Shown: positions 53,271 to 62,896, numbered from the stretch's first letter. The stretch is 64,000 nucleotides of DNA from Clostridium kluyveri DSM 555 (GCF_000016505.1 NC_009706.1:3224001-3288000), one strand, 5' to 3'. Made by a program: numbers and translations. Notes: generated from the sequence alone by a model not told the origin.

Positions 53271-53298
53271 AACGTGAAAGAAATCAATCTTTCACGTT
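53271..53298. repeat. Inverted repeat between dapA and dapB
   Basis: Perfect 11-base arms AACGTGAAAGA (53271-53281) and TCTTTCACGTT (53288-53298) with a six-base loop, lying about 60 bp upstream of dapB on the coding strand. It has no T-run on either strand, so it is not a standard terminator. It could be an operator or an mRNA-processing hairpin. Confidence 0.6.
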
Positions 53299-53355
53299 AA
53301 AATTTAAAAAATAATCTTCCGTTTTTATAATAATCTAAATAAATAAAATTTTATT

Positions 53356-54237
53356 TTATTTTAAAAGACCATAATTTTTAAGTTCTGTTTTTAAAACTTC
53401 TAAATTTGCCTGTGACATATCACAGAGTGGAAGTCTGAGTTTTCCTGCATTCATTCCTAAAATATTCATGGCAGTTTTTACAGGTATAGGATTTGTTTCT
53501 ATAAACATGGCTTTATTCAATGCAAAAGAATCCAATTGTATTTTCAATGCTTCCTCTGTCTTGCCTTCTAAAAATAATTTGCACATATTATGCATATCCT
53601 TTGGAATAATATTTGCAAGTACCGATATAACACCTATTCCTCCTACCGAAAGTATAGGAATTACTTGATCGTCATTTCCAGAATATATATCAATCCTATC
53701 CCTGCATAAGGCTTTCATCTGGGCAATCTGACTTATATCTCCGCTGGCCTCTTTAATAGCAGCAATATTTTCTATCTCACATAATTCTTTAAGGGTCTTA
53801 GGCTGTACATTCATGCCTGTTCTTCCCGGAACATTGTATACTACTATAGGAACCTTTACTCCAGAAGCCACTGCTTTAAAATGTTCTATCAATCCTTTTT
53901 GAGTAGTTTTGTTATAGTATGGAGTAATTACCAACAGTCCATCTACTCCTACACTTTCTGCCCATTTACTCATATCTACAGATGATTGAGTGCAATTATT
54001 ACCTGTTCCTGCAATAACTGGTATTCGGTTTTTCACTACGTCTACAGTGAGTTTTATAGCATCTTTCCTCTCCTGTTCTGTCATTGTGGAAGCTTCTCCA
54101 GTAGTCCCACAAATTATTATAGCATCTGTCCCTGATTCAATATGCCACTCTAATAATTCTTCAAGTTTTTTTAAGTCCACACCCTTATCATTAAATGGAG
54201 TAACTATGGCAACTCCTGAACCCTTGAATAAACTCAT
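53356..54237 (-). CDS. dapA: 4-hydroxy-tetrahydrodipicolinate synthase
   Basis: A 293-residue class I aldolase that condenses pyruvate with aspartate semialdehyde. The [10 protein letters not shown] substrate motif is near residue 45, the catalytic Tyr134 is in [10 protein letters not shown], and the Schiff-base Lys162 is in AAIKEASGD. Length is standard. It lies 55 bp after asd, its substrate-supplying partner, in the same direction. Confidence 0.97.
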   Translation of the reverse strand: MSLFKGSGVAIVTPFNDKGVDLKKLEELLEWHIESGTDAIIICGTTGEASTMTEQERKDAIKLTVDVVKNRIPVIAGTGNNCTQSSVDMSKWAESVGVDGLLVITPYYNKTTQKGLIEHFKAVASGVKVPIVVYNVPGRTGMNVQPKTLKELCEIENIAAIKEASGDISQIAQMKALCRDRIDIYSGNDDQVIPILSVGGIGVISVLANIIPKDMHNMCKLFLEGKTEEALKIQLDSFALNKAMFIETNPIPVKTAMNILGMNAGKLRLPLCDMSQANLEVLKTELKNYGLLK

Positions 54238-54292
54238 AAAAACACCTCATTTTTTTATTTTAAAATATTTATAAAAATATTTATTTCTTATA

Positions 54293-55279
54293 TTATTTAA
54301 TTAAACATTCTGCTATTTGAACCGCATTAGTAGCAGCGCCTTTTCTTATATTATCTGCTACAACCCATAAATTTAATCCAGAATCCAAACTAAAGTCTCT
54401 TCTTATTCTTCCTACGTACACTTCATTATTACCCGCTGCATCTATAGGCATTGGGTACTCACCATTTTGCACGTCATCCTTTAATACAATTCCTTTACAT
54501 TCTTTATATAAGTTGAATATATCTTCTAATTCAAAATCTTTTTTAAGTTCTATATTTATACTCTCACTGTGTCCGTACACTACTGGAACTCTAACTGTAG
54601 TAGCAGTGATCTTTAGAGTATCATCATGTAATATTTTTTTAGTTTCATTTATCATTTTCATTTCTTCTTTTGTATAACCATTTTCTAAAAAAGTATCTAT
54701 GTGCGGAATTACATTACCTGCTATAGGAAAAGGAAACTTTTTAGGTGGATTCCCTTTGTATCCTTCTATTAAATCATTATATCCTCCTACTCCGGCACCA
54801 GATACAGCCTGATATGTAGAGTATATAATCCTTTTTATACCATATTTATCATAAAGGGGTTTAATTGGCACTAAAGCTTGTATTGTAGAACAATTAGGAT
54901 TTGCGATTATTCCCTTATTCCATTTTATATCTTCTGGATTTACTTCTGGAACAACTAAAGGTATATCCTTATCCATTCTCCATGCACTACTATTATCTAC
55001 AACCACTGCTCCATACTTTGAGAACACGGGAGCAAATTCAAGACTTGTACTTCCACCTGCGGAAAAAAGAGCAATATCTATTTTTTTGTTTTTAATATTA
55101 TCTTCTTTCAATTCCTCTACCACATAATCTTTACCGCTAAACTTCAATACTTTCCCATCAGATTTAGCTGATGCATATAAATATAAATTTTTTACAGGGA
55201 AATTTCGCTCTTCCAGCACTTCAAGAAACTTTCTTCCCACCATTCCAGTACATCCAACTACCGCTAAATTGCAACTCAT
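54293..55279 (-). CDS. asd: Aspartate-semialdehyde dehydrogenase
   Basis: A 328-residue NADPH-dependent dehydrogenase that makes aspartate semialdehyde from aspartyl phosphate. The nucleotide loop is VVGCTGMVGRKF, the catalytic Cys130 lies in ANPNCSTIQALVP, and a second-half signature SGAGVGGYND follows. The substrate-binding His lies in the VVYGHSESINIEL segment. Length is standard. It opens the asd-dapA-dapB operon. No recognisable lysine riboswitch was found in the 300-bp region upstream (55280-55583), which is AT-rich and holds the spore-protein promoter on the other strand. Confidence 0.97.
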   Translation of the reverse strand: MSCNLAVVGCTGMVGRKFLEVLEERNFPVKNLYLYASAKSDGKVLKFSGKDYVVEELKEDNIKNKKIDIALFSAGGSTSLEFAPVFSKYGAVVVDNSSAWRMDKDIPLVVPEVNPEDIKWNKGIIANPNCSTIQALVPIKPLYDKYGIKRIIYSTYQAVSGAGVGGYNDLIEGYKGNPPKKFPFPIAGNVIPHIDTFLENGYTKEEMKMINETKKILHDDTLKITATTVRVPVVYGHSESINIELKKDFELEDIFNLYKECKGIVLKDDVQNGEYPMPIDAAGNNEVYVGRIRRDFSLDSGLNLWVVADNIRKGAATNAVQIAECLIK

Positions 55280-55583
55280 GTTAATTCCTCCTAAAAACTT
55301 TATATGATGTTATTACCATTAAAATAAATTTTAAATATTTATATCTTATATAACATTTTACACTAAACTCTTGAAATATGTTAATAAAAATAAATATTAT
55401 TTAGAATAAAAAATAACACATATTCAATATAATTTCTATAATATATGTCATATAATATTCATATGTGTTTATCTATTGAAAGAAAATAATCTAAAATCTT
55501 TCATAAAGCTCTCTAGCTCTTATGTATAAATCTCACTTTTGAGGTAAAAATAATTTATAGTAAAAGTGGGGGAGGATATAAAA

Positions 55584-55853
55584 ATGGCAAAAACACCGCT
55601 TAAAAAAATTATAAAAGCTAAACTAAAATCACATAAAGAACTTAGTGAAATAGAAAAATTAAGGGAACAATTAAAATACGAAATAGCAGAAGAATTGGGA
55701 TTAAAAGAAAAAATCGATACCTATGGATGGAGTGGTTTAACTTCGGAAGAAACAGGAAGAATTGGCGGTATAATGACAAAGAAGAAAAAAGAACTTAATA
55801 TCCCAAAGAATGAAGTTCTGCTAAATGGCAAAGATAACTTTAAAGATTTATAG
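55584..55853 (+). CDS. Small acid-soluble spore protein, alpha/beta type (atypical)
   Basis: An 89-residue protein from ATG at 55584, which has GGGGGAGG eight bases upstream; an upstream in-frame GTG at 55566 overlaps that site. The alpha/beta SASP signature is visible: LKYEIAEELGL (the germination-protease region) and GRIGGIMTKK (corresponding to GGxxTK of the DNA-binding helix). The N-terminus is unusually Lys-rich and long, so it is probably a minor or SspF-like member that binds spore DNA. It would be made in the forespore. A 15-base direct repeat (55453-55467 and 55891-55905) flanks the gene. Confidence 0.82.
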   Translation: MAKTPLKKIIKAKLKSHKELSEIEKLREQLKYEIAEELGLKEKIDTYGWSGLTSEETGRIGGIMTKKKKELNIPKNEVLLNGKDNFKDL

Positions 55854-55989
55854 TAAAAAATATTACCTTGTATTAAAATATATACTATAATAATATTCAT
55901 ATGTGAAAATTAATTCATTAAAATTTTTATATAAAACACCTTAAAGAAAGGAGTAAAACCTCATCTTACAGGTTTACCATAAGACATAG

Positions 55990-56733
55990 ATGAAATGTTA
56001 CGAAAAATTTGCCCATATATATGATGATCTAATAAATACTGATATAGATTATAATGTATGGTATGAGAAAATTATAAATTTATGTAAAGAATTAAATATA
56101 CCCCGAAGAGATTACCTTGATTTAGCCTGTGGAACAGGTAATTTGACAGAAAAATTAGCCCCGCATTTTCAAACTGCCTGGGGCGTAGATTTATCCTACG
56201 AAATGCTTACAGAGGCAGATAAAAAACTAAGAAGCAAAGGATTAAAAGTAAATTTGATACGCCAGGATATAAGTGGACTTAACCTAAATAAAAAATTTGC
56301 TCTTATAACCTGTTGCCTTGACTCTACAAATTATATACTAGATGAATTAAATCTTAAAAATTACTTTAAAAGTGTATTCAATCATCTAGATTCCAATGGA
56401 ATGTTCATATTTGATGTAAATTCCCATTATAAAATTACCAATATATTAGGAAATAACACCTATACTTATGATAGTGAAGAGATAACTTATATATGGGAAA
56501 ATTTTTTAGAAAATGAAATTGTGGACATGTATCTTACTTTTTTTATAAAGGATAAAGAACTATATAGACGATTTGACGAGCACCATAGAGAAAGGGCCTA
56601 TACCTGTGATTATATCGAAAAAATTCTCACAGATTGTAATTTACATATTATAACTAAACTGGATAATTACCAGGATAAACCCCCTGCCCCTACTTCTTTA
56701 AGAATAGTCTATGCAGTAAAAAAGAACATATAG
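55990..56733 (+). CDS. Class I SAM-dependent methyltransferase
   Basis: A 247-residue Rossmann-fold methyltransferase. Motif I is [15 protein letters not shown], followed by [10 protein letters not shown] (acidic motif II) and [12 protein letters not shown] (motif III/IV region). No membrane helix or signal peptide is present. The substrate is unknown. The ATG is far (about 38 bases) from the only strong AAAGGAG, with a small AAACCT/AGGTTT hairpin between them that may bring the two closer. It is followed by hslO on the same strand, 22 bp from the short upstream reading frame. Confidence 0.85.
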   Translation: MKCYEKFAHIYDDLINTDIDYNVWYEKIINLCKELNIPRRDYLDLACGTGNLTEKLAPHFQTAWGVDLSYEMLTEADKKLRSKGLKVNLIRQDISGLNLNKKFALITCCLDSTNYILDELNLKNYFKSVFNHLDSNGMFIFDVNSHYKITNILGNNTYTYDSEEITYIWENFLENEIVDMYLTFFIKDKELYRRFDEHHRERAYTCDYIEKILTDCNLHIITKLDNYQDKPPAPTSLRIVYAVKKNI

Positions 56734-56762
56734 CTGTACTTTTAATCATAAGGAGGTGAAAA

Positions 56763-56813
56763 GTGGCAATCTCTCCTTCTCACAGAAGAAGGGGCATATT
56801 TGCCACGAATTGA
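56763..56813 (+). CDS. Possible 16-residue leader peptide of hslO
   Basis: GTG at 56763 lies six bases after a perfect AGGAGG. It opens a frame of 16 codons ([16 protein letters not shown]) whose TGA overlaps the hslO ATG in TGATG. A hairpin (GGCAA with TTGCC, CTTCT with AGAAG) covers the same region. The strong ribosome binding site serves this frame, not hslO directly, which points to translational coupling. No experimental support is known to me. Confidence 0.4.
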   Translation: MAISPSHRRRGIFATN

Positions 56814-57712
56814 TGAGATATAAAATACAAGATAAGCTGATACGAGCTACAGCTAAGGACGATAATATTAGAATAATAGCAGCTTCAACTACAAACTTAG
56901 TAAATGAAGCTGTTAGAATTCACAACTGTGCTCCTACCGCAGCTGCTGCTTTTGGAAGAATGCTTACCGCAGGCAGTATCATGGGTGCAATGCTAAAGTC
57001 TCCCCGAGATAGTTTAACCGTAAAAATATCAGGAAATGGCATAGCTGGAGGCATACTTGTAACTTCCTATGCTGATGCCCATGTAAAAGGATATATTAGA
57101 AATCCTTCTGCAGATTTACCTTCAAATGATAAGGGTAAACTGGATGTAGGAGGAATTATAGGTATAGATGGAAATCTCACTGTAATACGAGACATGGGAC
57201 TGAAAGAACCTTATTCCAGTCAAGTTCCCATACAAACTGGAGAAATAGGAGATGACCTGGCCTACTACTTTACGGTTTCAGAACAAACTCCTTCTGCAGT
57301 AGCTCTTGGAGTCTTAGTGGATACAGATTTAACTATCAAGGGTTCAGGAGGTTTTATAATTCAGATGATGCCAGGTGCTGATAATCTATTATCGGATTTG
57401 GTGACTTATAGATTACAGGAACTGCCTTCCATATCCCATATGATAGGAGACGGACTAACTATAATTGAAATATTAAACACTGTATTTAAAGATATGGATT
57501 TAAGAATATTAGATACACTAAATCCCATCTATAAATGTGATTGTTCCAGAGAGAGGGTGGAAAAAGCACTTATAAGTATAGGTATACAGGATTTAGAAGA
57601 AATTTATAAAGATAAAAAGTCTGAAGAATTAAAGTGCAACTTTTGTAATAAATCCTATAAATTTACCAATCAGGAGATAGGAAGCCTCCTTAAAAGTTTG
57701 AAAAAAATCTAA
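56813..57712 (+). CDS. hslO: Redox-regulated chaperone Hsp33
   Basis: A 299-residue chaperone activated by oxidation. The N-terminus [15 protein letters not shown] is the family start; conserved blocks include [18 protein letters not shown] and a glycine-rich [10 protein letters not shown]. The C-terminal zinc site has [12 protein letters not shown] and CNFCNKSY, the CxC plus CxxC cysteines that sense oxidants. The open frame extends upstream to GTG at 56756, but that start would lie inside the ribosome binding site and adds a non-family extension, so ATG at 56813 is preferred. Translation seems coupled to a 16-codon frame upstream. Confidence 0.94.
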   Translation: MRYKIQDKLIRATAKDDNIRIIAASTTNLVNEAVRIHNCAPTAAAAFGRMLTAGSIMGAMLKSPRDSLTVKISGNGIAGGILVTSYADAHVKGYIRNPSADLPSNDKGKLDVGGIIGIDGNLTVIRDMGLKEPYSSQVPIQTGEIGDDLAYYFTVSEQTPSAVALGVLVDTDLTIKGSGGFIIQMMPGADNLLSDLVTYRLQELPSISHMIGDGLTIIEILNTVFKDMDLRILDTLNPIYKCDCSRERVEKALISIGIQDLEEIYKDKKSEELKCNFCNKSYKFTNQEIGSLLKSLKKI

Positions 57713-57829
57713 TCCACTACATTTTTATGGATTAAAAAATATTTATATGTTATAATTTGCTTAAAAAACTGAAAATGCATTAATTCCTATGAAAATTTGA
57801 TAGATTAAAAATGAAAGGATGATTAATTC

Positions 57830-58546
57830 ATGGAAACAAAATACGATCTTACAGATCCTTACCAGATAGCTAAATACATAAAAGAAGCAAAAAAGTCTAC
57901 TCCCCTTAAGGTTTACCTCCAAGGCAGCATATCAAGTTGTAATCTAAAAAACATAGAATGTTATGGCAGTAATAATTTTTATGTTCTTTTTGGAGAAAGT
58001 GCAGACATATGTAAATTTCTAGATGAAAATAAAAATAAGATTGAACAATTTAGAATAGAACAGGATAGAAGAAATTCTGCTATTCCTCTTATAGATTTAA
58101 TAAACATAGATGCCAGAATAGAACCTGGTGCTATAATACGGGATAAAGTAAAAATAGGTAAAAATGCCGTTATTATGATGGGAGCGGTAATAAACATAGG
58201 TGCAGAAATAGGGGAAGGTACCATGATAGATATGAATGCCGTTGTAGGTGCCAGAGGAAAATTGGGCAAAAATGTTCATCTAGGTGCAGGTGCTGTGGTG
58301 GCAGGAGTTCTTGAACCACCTAGCAAGTCACCTTGTGAAATAGGTGATGATGTACTTATAGGCGCTAATTCCGTTATTCTAGAGGGAGTTAAGGTTGGAA
58401 AAGGCTCCGTGATTGCCGCAGGCTCAATAGTAATAGAAGATGTACCAGAAGGAGTTGTAGCCGGAGGTACTCCTGCAAGAATACTAAAATCTGTGGATGA
58501 TATGACAAAGGATAAGACTAAAATTTTAGCGGACTTAAGAAAATAA
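57830..58546 (+). CDS. dapH: Tetrahydrodipicolinate N-acetyltransferase
   Basis: A 238-residue hexapeptide acyltransferase of the DapH/YkuQ type. It acetylates tetrahydrodipicolinate, the first step of the acetylase branch to diaminopimelate. The N-terminal domain (about 1-80) is the family's helical part with [10 protein letters not shown]. Beta-helix repeats follow, with [20 protein letters not shown] and [20 protein letters not shown]. The C-terminus has [15 protein letters not shown]. Length and motifs fit DapH well. It lies apart from asd-dapA-dapB but within 5 kb. Confidence 0.95.
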   Translation: METKYDLTDPYQIAKYIKEAKKSTPLKVYLQGSISSCNLKNIECYGSNNFYVLFGESADICKFLDENKNKIEQFRIEQDRRNSAIPLIDLINIDARIEPGAIIRDKVKIGKNAVIMMGAVINIGAEIGEGTMIDMNAVVGARGKLGKNVHLGAGAVVAGVLEPPSKSPCEIGDDVLIGANSVILEGVKVGKGSVIAAGSIVIEDVPEGVVAGGTPARILKSVDDMTKDKTKILADLRK

Positions 58547-58557
58547 ATATTTAAACA

Positions 58558-58576
58558 GGGATGAAGTTTTCATCCC
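58558..58576. terminator. Hairpin between dapH and the SSB-like gene
   Basis: GGGATGAA (58558-58565) and TTCATCCC (58569-58576) pair around three bases. The genes on both sides end here (convergent). The T-run is short, so termination may be weak. Confidence 0.5.
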
Positions 58577-58599
58577 TTGAACCATCTTTCAAGTAAATT

Positions 58600-59346
58600 T
58601 TAACATATGCGTTTATCTTCTATATTTTCACTTAAACATTCTTCCCCTTCCCCGTTTTTTTCATAATTTTCTTCATCTTCATGAGAAAAACTCGTTCTTT
58701 CTTCCACAGTTTCATGATCTTTATCCTTGTTTACTTTTTCCATCTTGGATATAGAAACTTCATAGGCTATTTTTCTTATAGTTTCTGTATCGGATATCTT
58801 TTTCTGATATTCCCTACTCTGCAATCTTCCCCATATTCTTATATTATCACTAACCTTTAAAGATTTACAAAACCTAGAATTTCTTCCCCATGCAATAGTA
58901 GGTATGTAATCAGATTTATTATAGGCTCTATTTACAGCTAATAACATATCTGAAATTTCCCTACCAAAAGGAGTTGTCCTATAAACCGGCTCTTTGCATA
59001 TAAATCCATCAAGAAAAATTTGATTTGGGTTTTTACTTCTTTCAACGCATAACTCTATATTTCTGGCGAATACAGTTAATATTAATCTATTTCCCCCATC
59101 TACAAATTTATTGTAGGATCTCAATTGTCCCTCTACTATAATTTCTGTGCCTATCTTTATATCCATTCCTCCTATAAGCCTTTCTGAAATAGTGATAAAT
59201 AATATATCCTTACTTTCACTTAGCCTTGGAACTTCAATATTAAAAGTATAGAAACCTTCTCCATACATTTCATGACTAAATTGCAGCTCCGAAATCACCT
59301 TGCCTTCAAGATAAATCTTATTATTTAACATTAAATTGTCCATCAT
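58600..59346 (-). CDS. Single-stranded DNA-binding-like protein with two OB folds
   Basis: A 248-residue protein with two SSB-like OB domains in tandem: residues 7-100 (NKIYLEGKVISELQF, YTFNIEVPRLS, EIIVEGQLRSY) and 105-205 (NQIFLDGFICKEPVYRTT, SDMLLAVNRAY, IRIWGRLQSREYQ). The C-terminal 40 residues are acidic but do not end in the DDIPF-like tip of a housekeeping SSB. The tail therefore may not recruit replication partners. Clostridia carry such a protein besides the main ssb. Role in DNA metabolism or sporulation is unknown. Confidence 0.8.
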   Translation of the reverse strand: MMDNLMLNNKIYLEGKVISELQFSHEMYGEGFYTFNIEVPRLSESKDILFITISERLIGGMDIKIGTEIIVEGQLRSYNKFVDGGNRLILTVFARNIELCVERSKNPNQIFLDGFICKEPVYRTTPFGREISDMLLAVNRAYNKSDYIPTIAWGRNSRFCKSLKVSDNIRIWGRLQSREYQKKISDTETIRKIAYEVSISKMEKVNKDKDHETVEERTSFSHEDEENYEKNGEGEECLSENIEDKRIC

Positions 59347-59440
59347 AAACCCCTCTTTCCCTTAGTTTTAAATATATCATTACCATATAAGTATTCATTA
59401 AAAAACAAAAATATACTTTAAATACTTAAAATATTTAAAT

Positions 59441-59929
59441 TTAAACATTAAGTATTCTATTTTTAAATAAAGAATTATTACAGGAGCTTTCCATAAGACC
59501 CATAGTTATAGCTATCATAGAGGCATAAAGTTCTTCTATGTCCTTCAAAGCAATATTTACTGGAATTTCCTGCGCCTCCACAACTTTTCCTCTGCACATA
59601 ATATCTCTTTGAAGACAGTACACAAAACCACTATTGTAATTCAAACTGGATATAGTGACTGTATTTTTACTTCCCAATCCGTAAGTTATAATATATCCAC
59701 ATATATCTACATTGCTTTTTTGTCCATTTATCAAATCCATATTTACAAAACAATATTCGCTATTTAAAATCTTAAATTCTTCATCTATGGAATTTAAAAT
59801 TACATACTCTACTTTTTTGGTATCGCCATCATTTATAAAAATATTATAGCTTACACTGATCTTATCAAATAGGTTCATTAAATGAGTTGTGAATTTACAG
59901 CTGCTCCCTATAATTTTTACAGATTTCAT
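59441..59929 (-). CDS. Conserved hypothetical protein
   Basis: A 162-residue protein that I do not recognise. It begins MKSVKIIGSSCKFTTHLMNL, with no signal peptide or membrane helix, and contains ICGYIITYGLGSKNTVTISS in the middle and a helix-rich C-terminus (ELYASMIAITMGLMESSC). The layout (nucleotide-like loop absent, alternating strands) suggests a small alpha/beta domain. It lies upstream of the SSB-like gene on the same strand, 94 bp away, and could be cotranscribed with it. Confidence 0.7.
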   Translation of the reverse strand: MKSVKIIGSSCKFTTHLMNLFDKISVSYNIFINDGDTKKVEYVILNSIDEEFKILNSEYCFVNMDLINGQKSNVDICGYIITYGLGSKNTVTISSLNYNSGFVYCLQRDIMCRGKVVEAQEIPVNIALKDIEELYASMIAITMGLMESSCNNSLFKNRILNV

Positions 59930-60135
59930 ATTTATTGCCTCCTGTCAAAATATATACTGGTTTAAAATTATTTTAAACAGGATATACTTTTTTATACTCA
60001 AGCATGGAAAAATACATGCCTTAGAAAACATTAGAAACCTGTTTTACTTAATGTTTTATATTCATTGATTTTCCTCATTGCCATTATAATACATATTTAT
60101 TCTATTTTTCAATAACAGTTATAATATAAATTGAA

Positions 60136-60918
60136 CTAATCACTTATTTGTTTTCCTTCATTATCCAATGTATAATTACTTTTATAAATTAAATCTCCCA
60201 CTTTAACAAATTTATATCCCTCTGCACTCAACTTTTTTATTATCTTAGGTAAATTTTCAGGGGTATACTTAGCTGTATTATGAAATAACATTATAGAACC
60301 AGGTTTTATGTTCTTGATTACTCTATTATATTCAATATCTGCCCCCTGTTCTTTCCAATCTATGCTGTCTACATCCCATTGAATACAATAATATCCTGAC
60401 TTTTCCACAGTATTTATAACTCTGTCATTATATGCCCCTTCAGGACACCTGAATAATTTTGTTCCAGAAGCTGTAATATTTCTTATTTTGGCTTCATTTA
60501 TGTTTATATCTTCTATGATTTTTTCCTGTGATATTTTGGTCATATTGGGATGCCTGTCAGAATGATTACCTATTTCATGTCCTCTTTCATATATCTGCTT
60601 TAATTTATCAGGATTTCTATCTATCCAGTCACCTACTATAAAAAATGTAGCTTTAATATTATATTTATCCAATACATTCAGTATCTCTCCAATATACTCA
60701 TCTCCTAAACTCACATCAAAAGTTATGGCAACCTTTTTTTCTTTTGTATCAACACAGTAAATGGGAATCCTTCTATTTGTATTTATAAAGGTTCCCTTAT
60801 ATCTATAATTTGTAAATACAGATATTAAAGTAGCTACAAGCAGCAATAGAGTTATCATAAATATTTTTTTTATTAATCTTACCTTCAATTTTTTCCTCCC
60901 ATATATATTTATTTTCAT
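60136..60918 (-). CDS. PdaB-like polysaccharide deacetylase
   Basis: A 260-residue NodB-fold enzyme with an N-terminal membrane anchor (residues about 18-38, FMITLLLLVATLISVF). The catalytic motifs are ITFDVSLGDEYI (MT1, in the sporulation-type form with FDxSxGDE), then HSDRHPNMTK (MT2), LFRCPEGAYN (MT3), WDVDSIDWK (MT4) and IMLFHN (MT5). It removes acetyl groups from peptidoglycan or another polymer outside the membrane; PdaB of Bacillus is needed for spore cortex stability. No gene is directly linked on the strand. Confidence 0.87.
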   Translation of the reverse strand: MKINIYGRKKLKVRLIKKIFMITLLLLVATLISVFTNYRYKGTFINTNRRIPIYCVDTKEKKVAITFDVSLGDEYIGEILNVLDKYNIKATFFIVGDWIDRNPDKLKQIYERGHEIGNHSDRHPNMTKISQEKIIEDININEAKIRNITASGTKLFRCPEGAYNDRVINTVEKSGYYCIQWDVDSIDWKEQGADIEYNRVIKNIKPGSIMLFHNTAKYTPENLPKIIKKLSAEGYKFVKVGDLIYKSNYTLDNEGKQISD

Positions 60919-61058
60919 AACTTTATATAGTATTCTACCTTAACAAATATTACAGGAATATAAAAATTTATTGTTAAACATATTAATTATGTTGAAATAC
61001 TTTATGTTATAATATATATAATTATAGTATTTCGAATTTATATGGAGAGGATTTTATA

Positions 61059-61583
61059 ATGTTTGAAGATACTTTGGAACTTGCAGAAAATAAATTATTA
61101 TTACTTTATATATTTAAAAAAATCAAATTCCCTATTTCAGATAATGCCATAACTGAAATTATACTAGAGAATGATTTTATAAATTATTTTACTATGAAAC
61201 AATATTTAAATGAACTTTTGTCTTCTAATTTTATCACTCAGATAGATAAAGCTAATAATCATAATCTAATAATTACCGAGAAGGGGTTAAAAGTATTATG
61301 CTTATTTAAAAATAGAATTTCAAAAGACAAACTAGATATCATAGACCATTATTTAGAAAAACAAAGCAAAAACATAAAAGAACACCTTTCAATAAATACT
61401 CATGTTTTAAAAGACAAAAATAATTTTATTGTAGATTTAAAGATATCAGAGAATGATTCTATATTAATGGAAATAAAATTAAATGTAGATTCTGATAAAA
61501 AGGCAAAAAAATTGTGTAAAAAATGGGAAAAAAATTTTTCAGAACTTTATCAGAAAATTGTGGAATCTCTCATGGAAAATTAA
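61059..61583 (+). CDS. DUF4364 family protein
   Basis: A 174-residue protein resembling DUF4364, a family common in clostridia. The N-terminal half looks like a winged helix: NKLLLLYIFKKIKFPIS, then ITEIILENDFINYFTMKQYL and the wing-like TEKGLKVL. The C-terminal half is an alpha/beta domain. A DNA-binding role is likely from this layout but unproven. GGAGAGG precedes the ATG. It is divergent from the deacetylase gene, so the 140 bp between them probably hold both promoters. Confidence 0.8.
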   Translation: MFEDTLELAENKLLLLYIFKKIKFPISDNAITEIILENDFINYFTMKQYLNELLSSNFITQIDKANNHNLIITEKGLKVLCLFKNRISKDKLDIIDHYLEKQSKNIKEHLSINTHVLKDKNNFIVDLKISENDSILMEIKLNVDSDKKAKKLCKKWEKNFSELYQKIVESLMEN

Positions 61584-61588
61584 AAACT

Positions 61589-62485
61589 TCAATTTATAAT
61601 CATACCTGTAGGTTCCCCTCCTATAGGTATATATTTTTTACTTTCATTTTTTATATTTAATTTTATAAGTAAATTATTATAGTTATCACCTATATATAAA
61701 TTATCTTTATACTTTATTACATTTCTTGGCATACCCCCTACAATTATTCTCTTTTTTTCTTTATAATTATTTATATCTAGAATACTTATGGTTCCATCAC
61801 CAAAATTAGCTACGAAACCATATCTGCTATTACAATATATATCCATAGGAGAATTTCCTACAATAATTCTATTTATGATTTTATAGTTTTTCAAAGACAA
61901 AATAGCTATACTTCCCTTAAATTCCGATCCTATATTACTCTCACATATTAATACATGTTTTCCATCTACCGTAAATACAGCTTTAGTGGGATAGCAGCCC
62001 ACTCTTACATTTTTTACATATTCTCTATTTTCACAATCTATTAAAGTTATACTGTCATCTTTCATGTTGGCTATTAATAATAATTTTCTTTCCTTATTTA
62101 GGCATATACTATAGGGAAGATTTCCACAGGGTATGCGTTCAACTACTCTCTTCAATTTTAAATCAAATATTAATACACTATTTAAATCTCCACATATTAT
62201 ATAAACATTATTGCCATAAACCACTGCATCATTGCAGCATTCTCCTATATAATAACTTTCTTCTTGAACTTCATTTTTCTTATCTATTATAGTTATGGCA
62301 TTATTATATCTATTGGCAGTTATAATCTTATCATTACCCACACATATGCCTTGAGGTCCAACTCTATAAATTATATCATCAGACTTTAAATGTATTTTCT
62401 TTTCTTCATGAAAATCATCCAAGTTAACCTTTGATACAAGATCAGAAGAAGTGCTACATACATAAAGATAGTCCAATACCATCAC
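61589..62485 (-). CDS. YncE-like beta-propeller protein
   Basis: A 298-residue protein made of repeated propeller blades, each with a pattern such as GNLPYSICLNKERKLLLIANMKDDSITLIDCE and the next VGCYPTKAVFTVDGKHVLICE (quoted in short parts here: SICLNKE, AVFTVDGK, SMDIYCNS-like). About seven blades are present, the layout of the YncE/lactonase-like family. No signal peptide is visible, so it may be cytoplasmic or on the spore surface. The start is uncertain: the GTG (62485) and ATG (62482) lie against the AGGGGG site, while TTG at 62476 has better spacing. Confidence 0.78.
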   Translation of the reverse strand: MMVLDYLYVCSTSSDLVSKVNLDDFHEEKKIHLKSDDIIYRVGPQGICVGNDKIITANRYNNAITIIDKKNEVQEESYYIGECCNDAVVYGNNVYIICGDLNSVLIFDLKLKRVVERIPCGNLPYSICLNKERKLLLIANMKDDSITLIDCENREYVKNVRVGCYPTKAVFTVDGKHVLICESNIGSEFKGSIAILSLKNYKIINRIIVGNSPMDIYCNSRYGFVANFGDGTISILDINNYKEKKRIIVGGMPRNVIKYKDNLYIGDNYNNLLIKLNIKNESKKYIPIGGEPTGMIIN

Positions 62486-62647
62486 CCCCTACAAATATAA
62501 TATGAGTATGTATCAAAATGGGTAATAACAATACCAAATTATTTTCTTGTATAAGTGATTTATATTCTATATAATTATTTTATAAAATGATTCTTAGGTT
62601 CAAACTTGAGATAAAATAAATTTATTTTTATAGAATAAGGTGATGAA

Positions 62648-62896
62648 ATGTATAGTTATATAACAAAAGGAGTATGTTCAAGACAAATAAATTTTGATAT
62701 ATCTGACAATAAGATTAAAAATGTAAATTTTATAGGAGGATGTAATGGCAACCTTCAGGGGATATCCCGATTAGTGGAGGGAATGGATTTAAATGAAGCC
62801 ATAAAAAAACTGCAGGGTATTTCCTGCAATGGAAAAGGTACCTCCTGTCCTGATCAACTGGCAACTGCTCTCAAAGAATTTGCTGCAAAGAATTAA
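62648..62896 (+). CDS. TSCPD-domain protein (TIGR03905 type)
   Basis: An 82-residue protein with the TSCPD domain, also found at the end of some ribonucleotide reductases. The signature is GGCNGNLQGISRLVEGM and CNGKGTSCPDQLATAL. Cysteines at about 9, 34, 63 and 71 could bind metal. TAAGGTGATGAA precedes the ATG. Stand-alone versions are common in clostridia; function unknown. A hairpin follows it. Confidence 0.88.
   Translation: MYSYITKGVCSRQINFDISDNKIKNVNFIGGCNGNLQGISRLVEGMDLNEAIKKLQGISCNGKGTSCPDQLATALKEFAAKN

Noticed and set aside
55280-55583. Lysine riboswitch upstream of asd
   Set aside because: Expected because asd-dapAB are lysine genes, but the AT-rich region lacks the conserved stems and purine-rich core.
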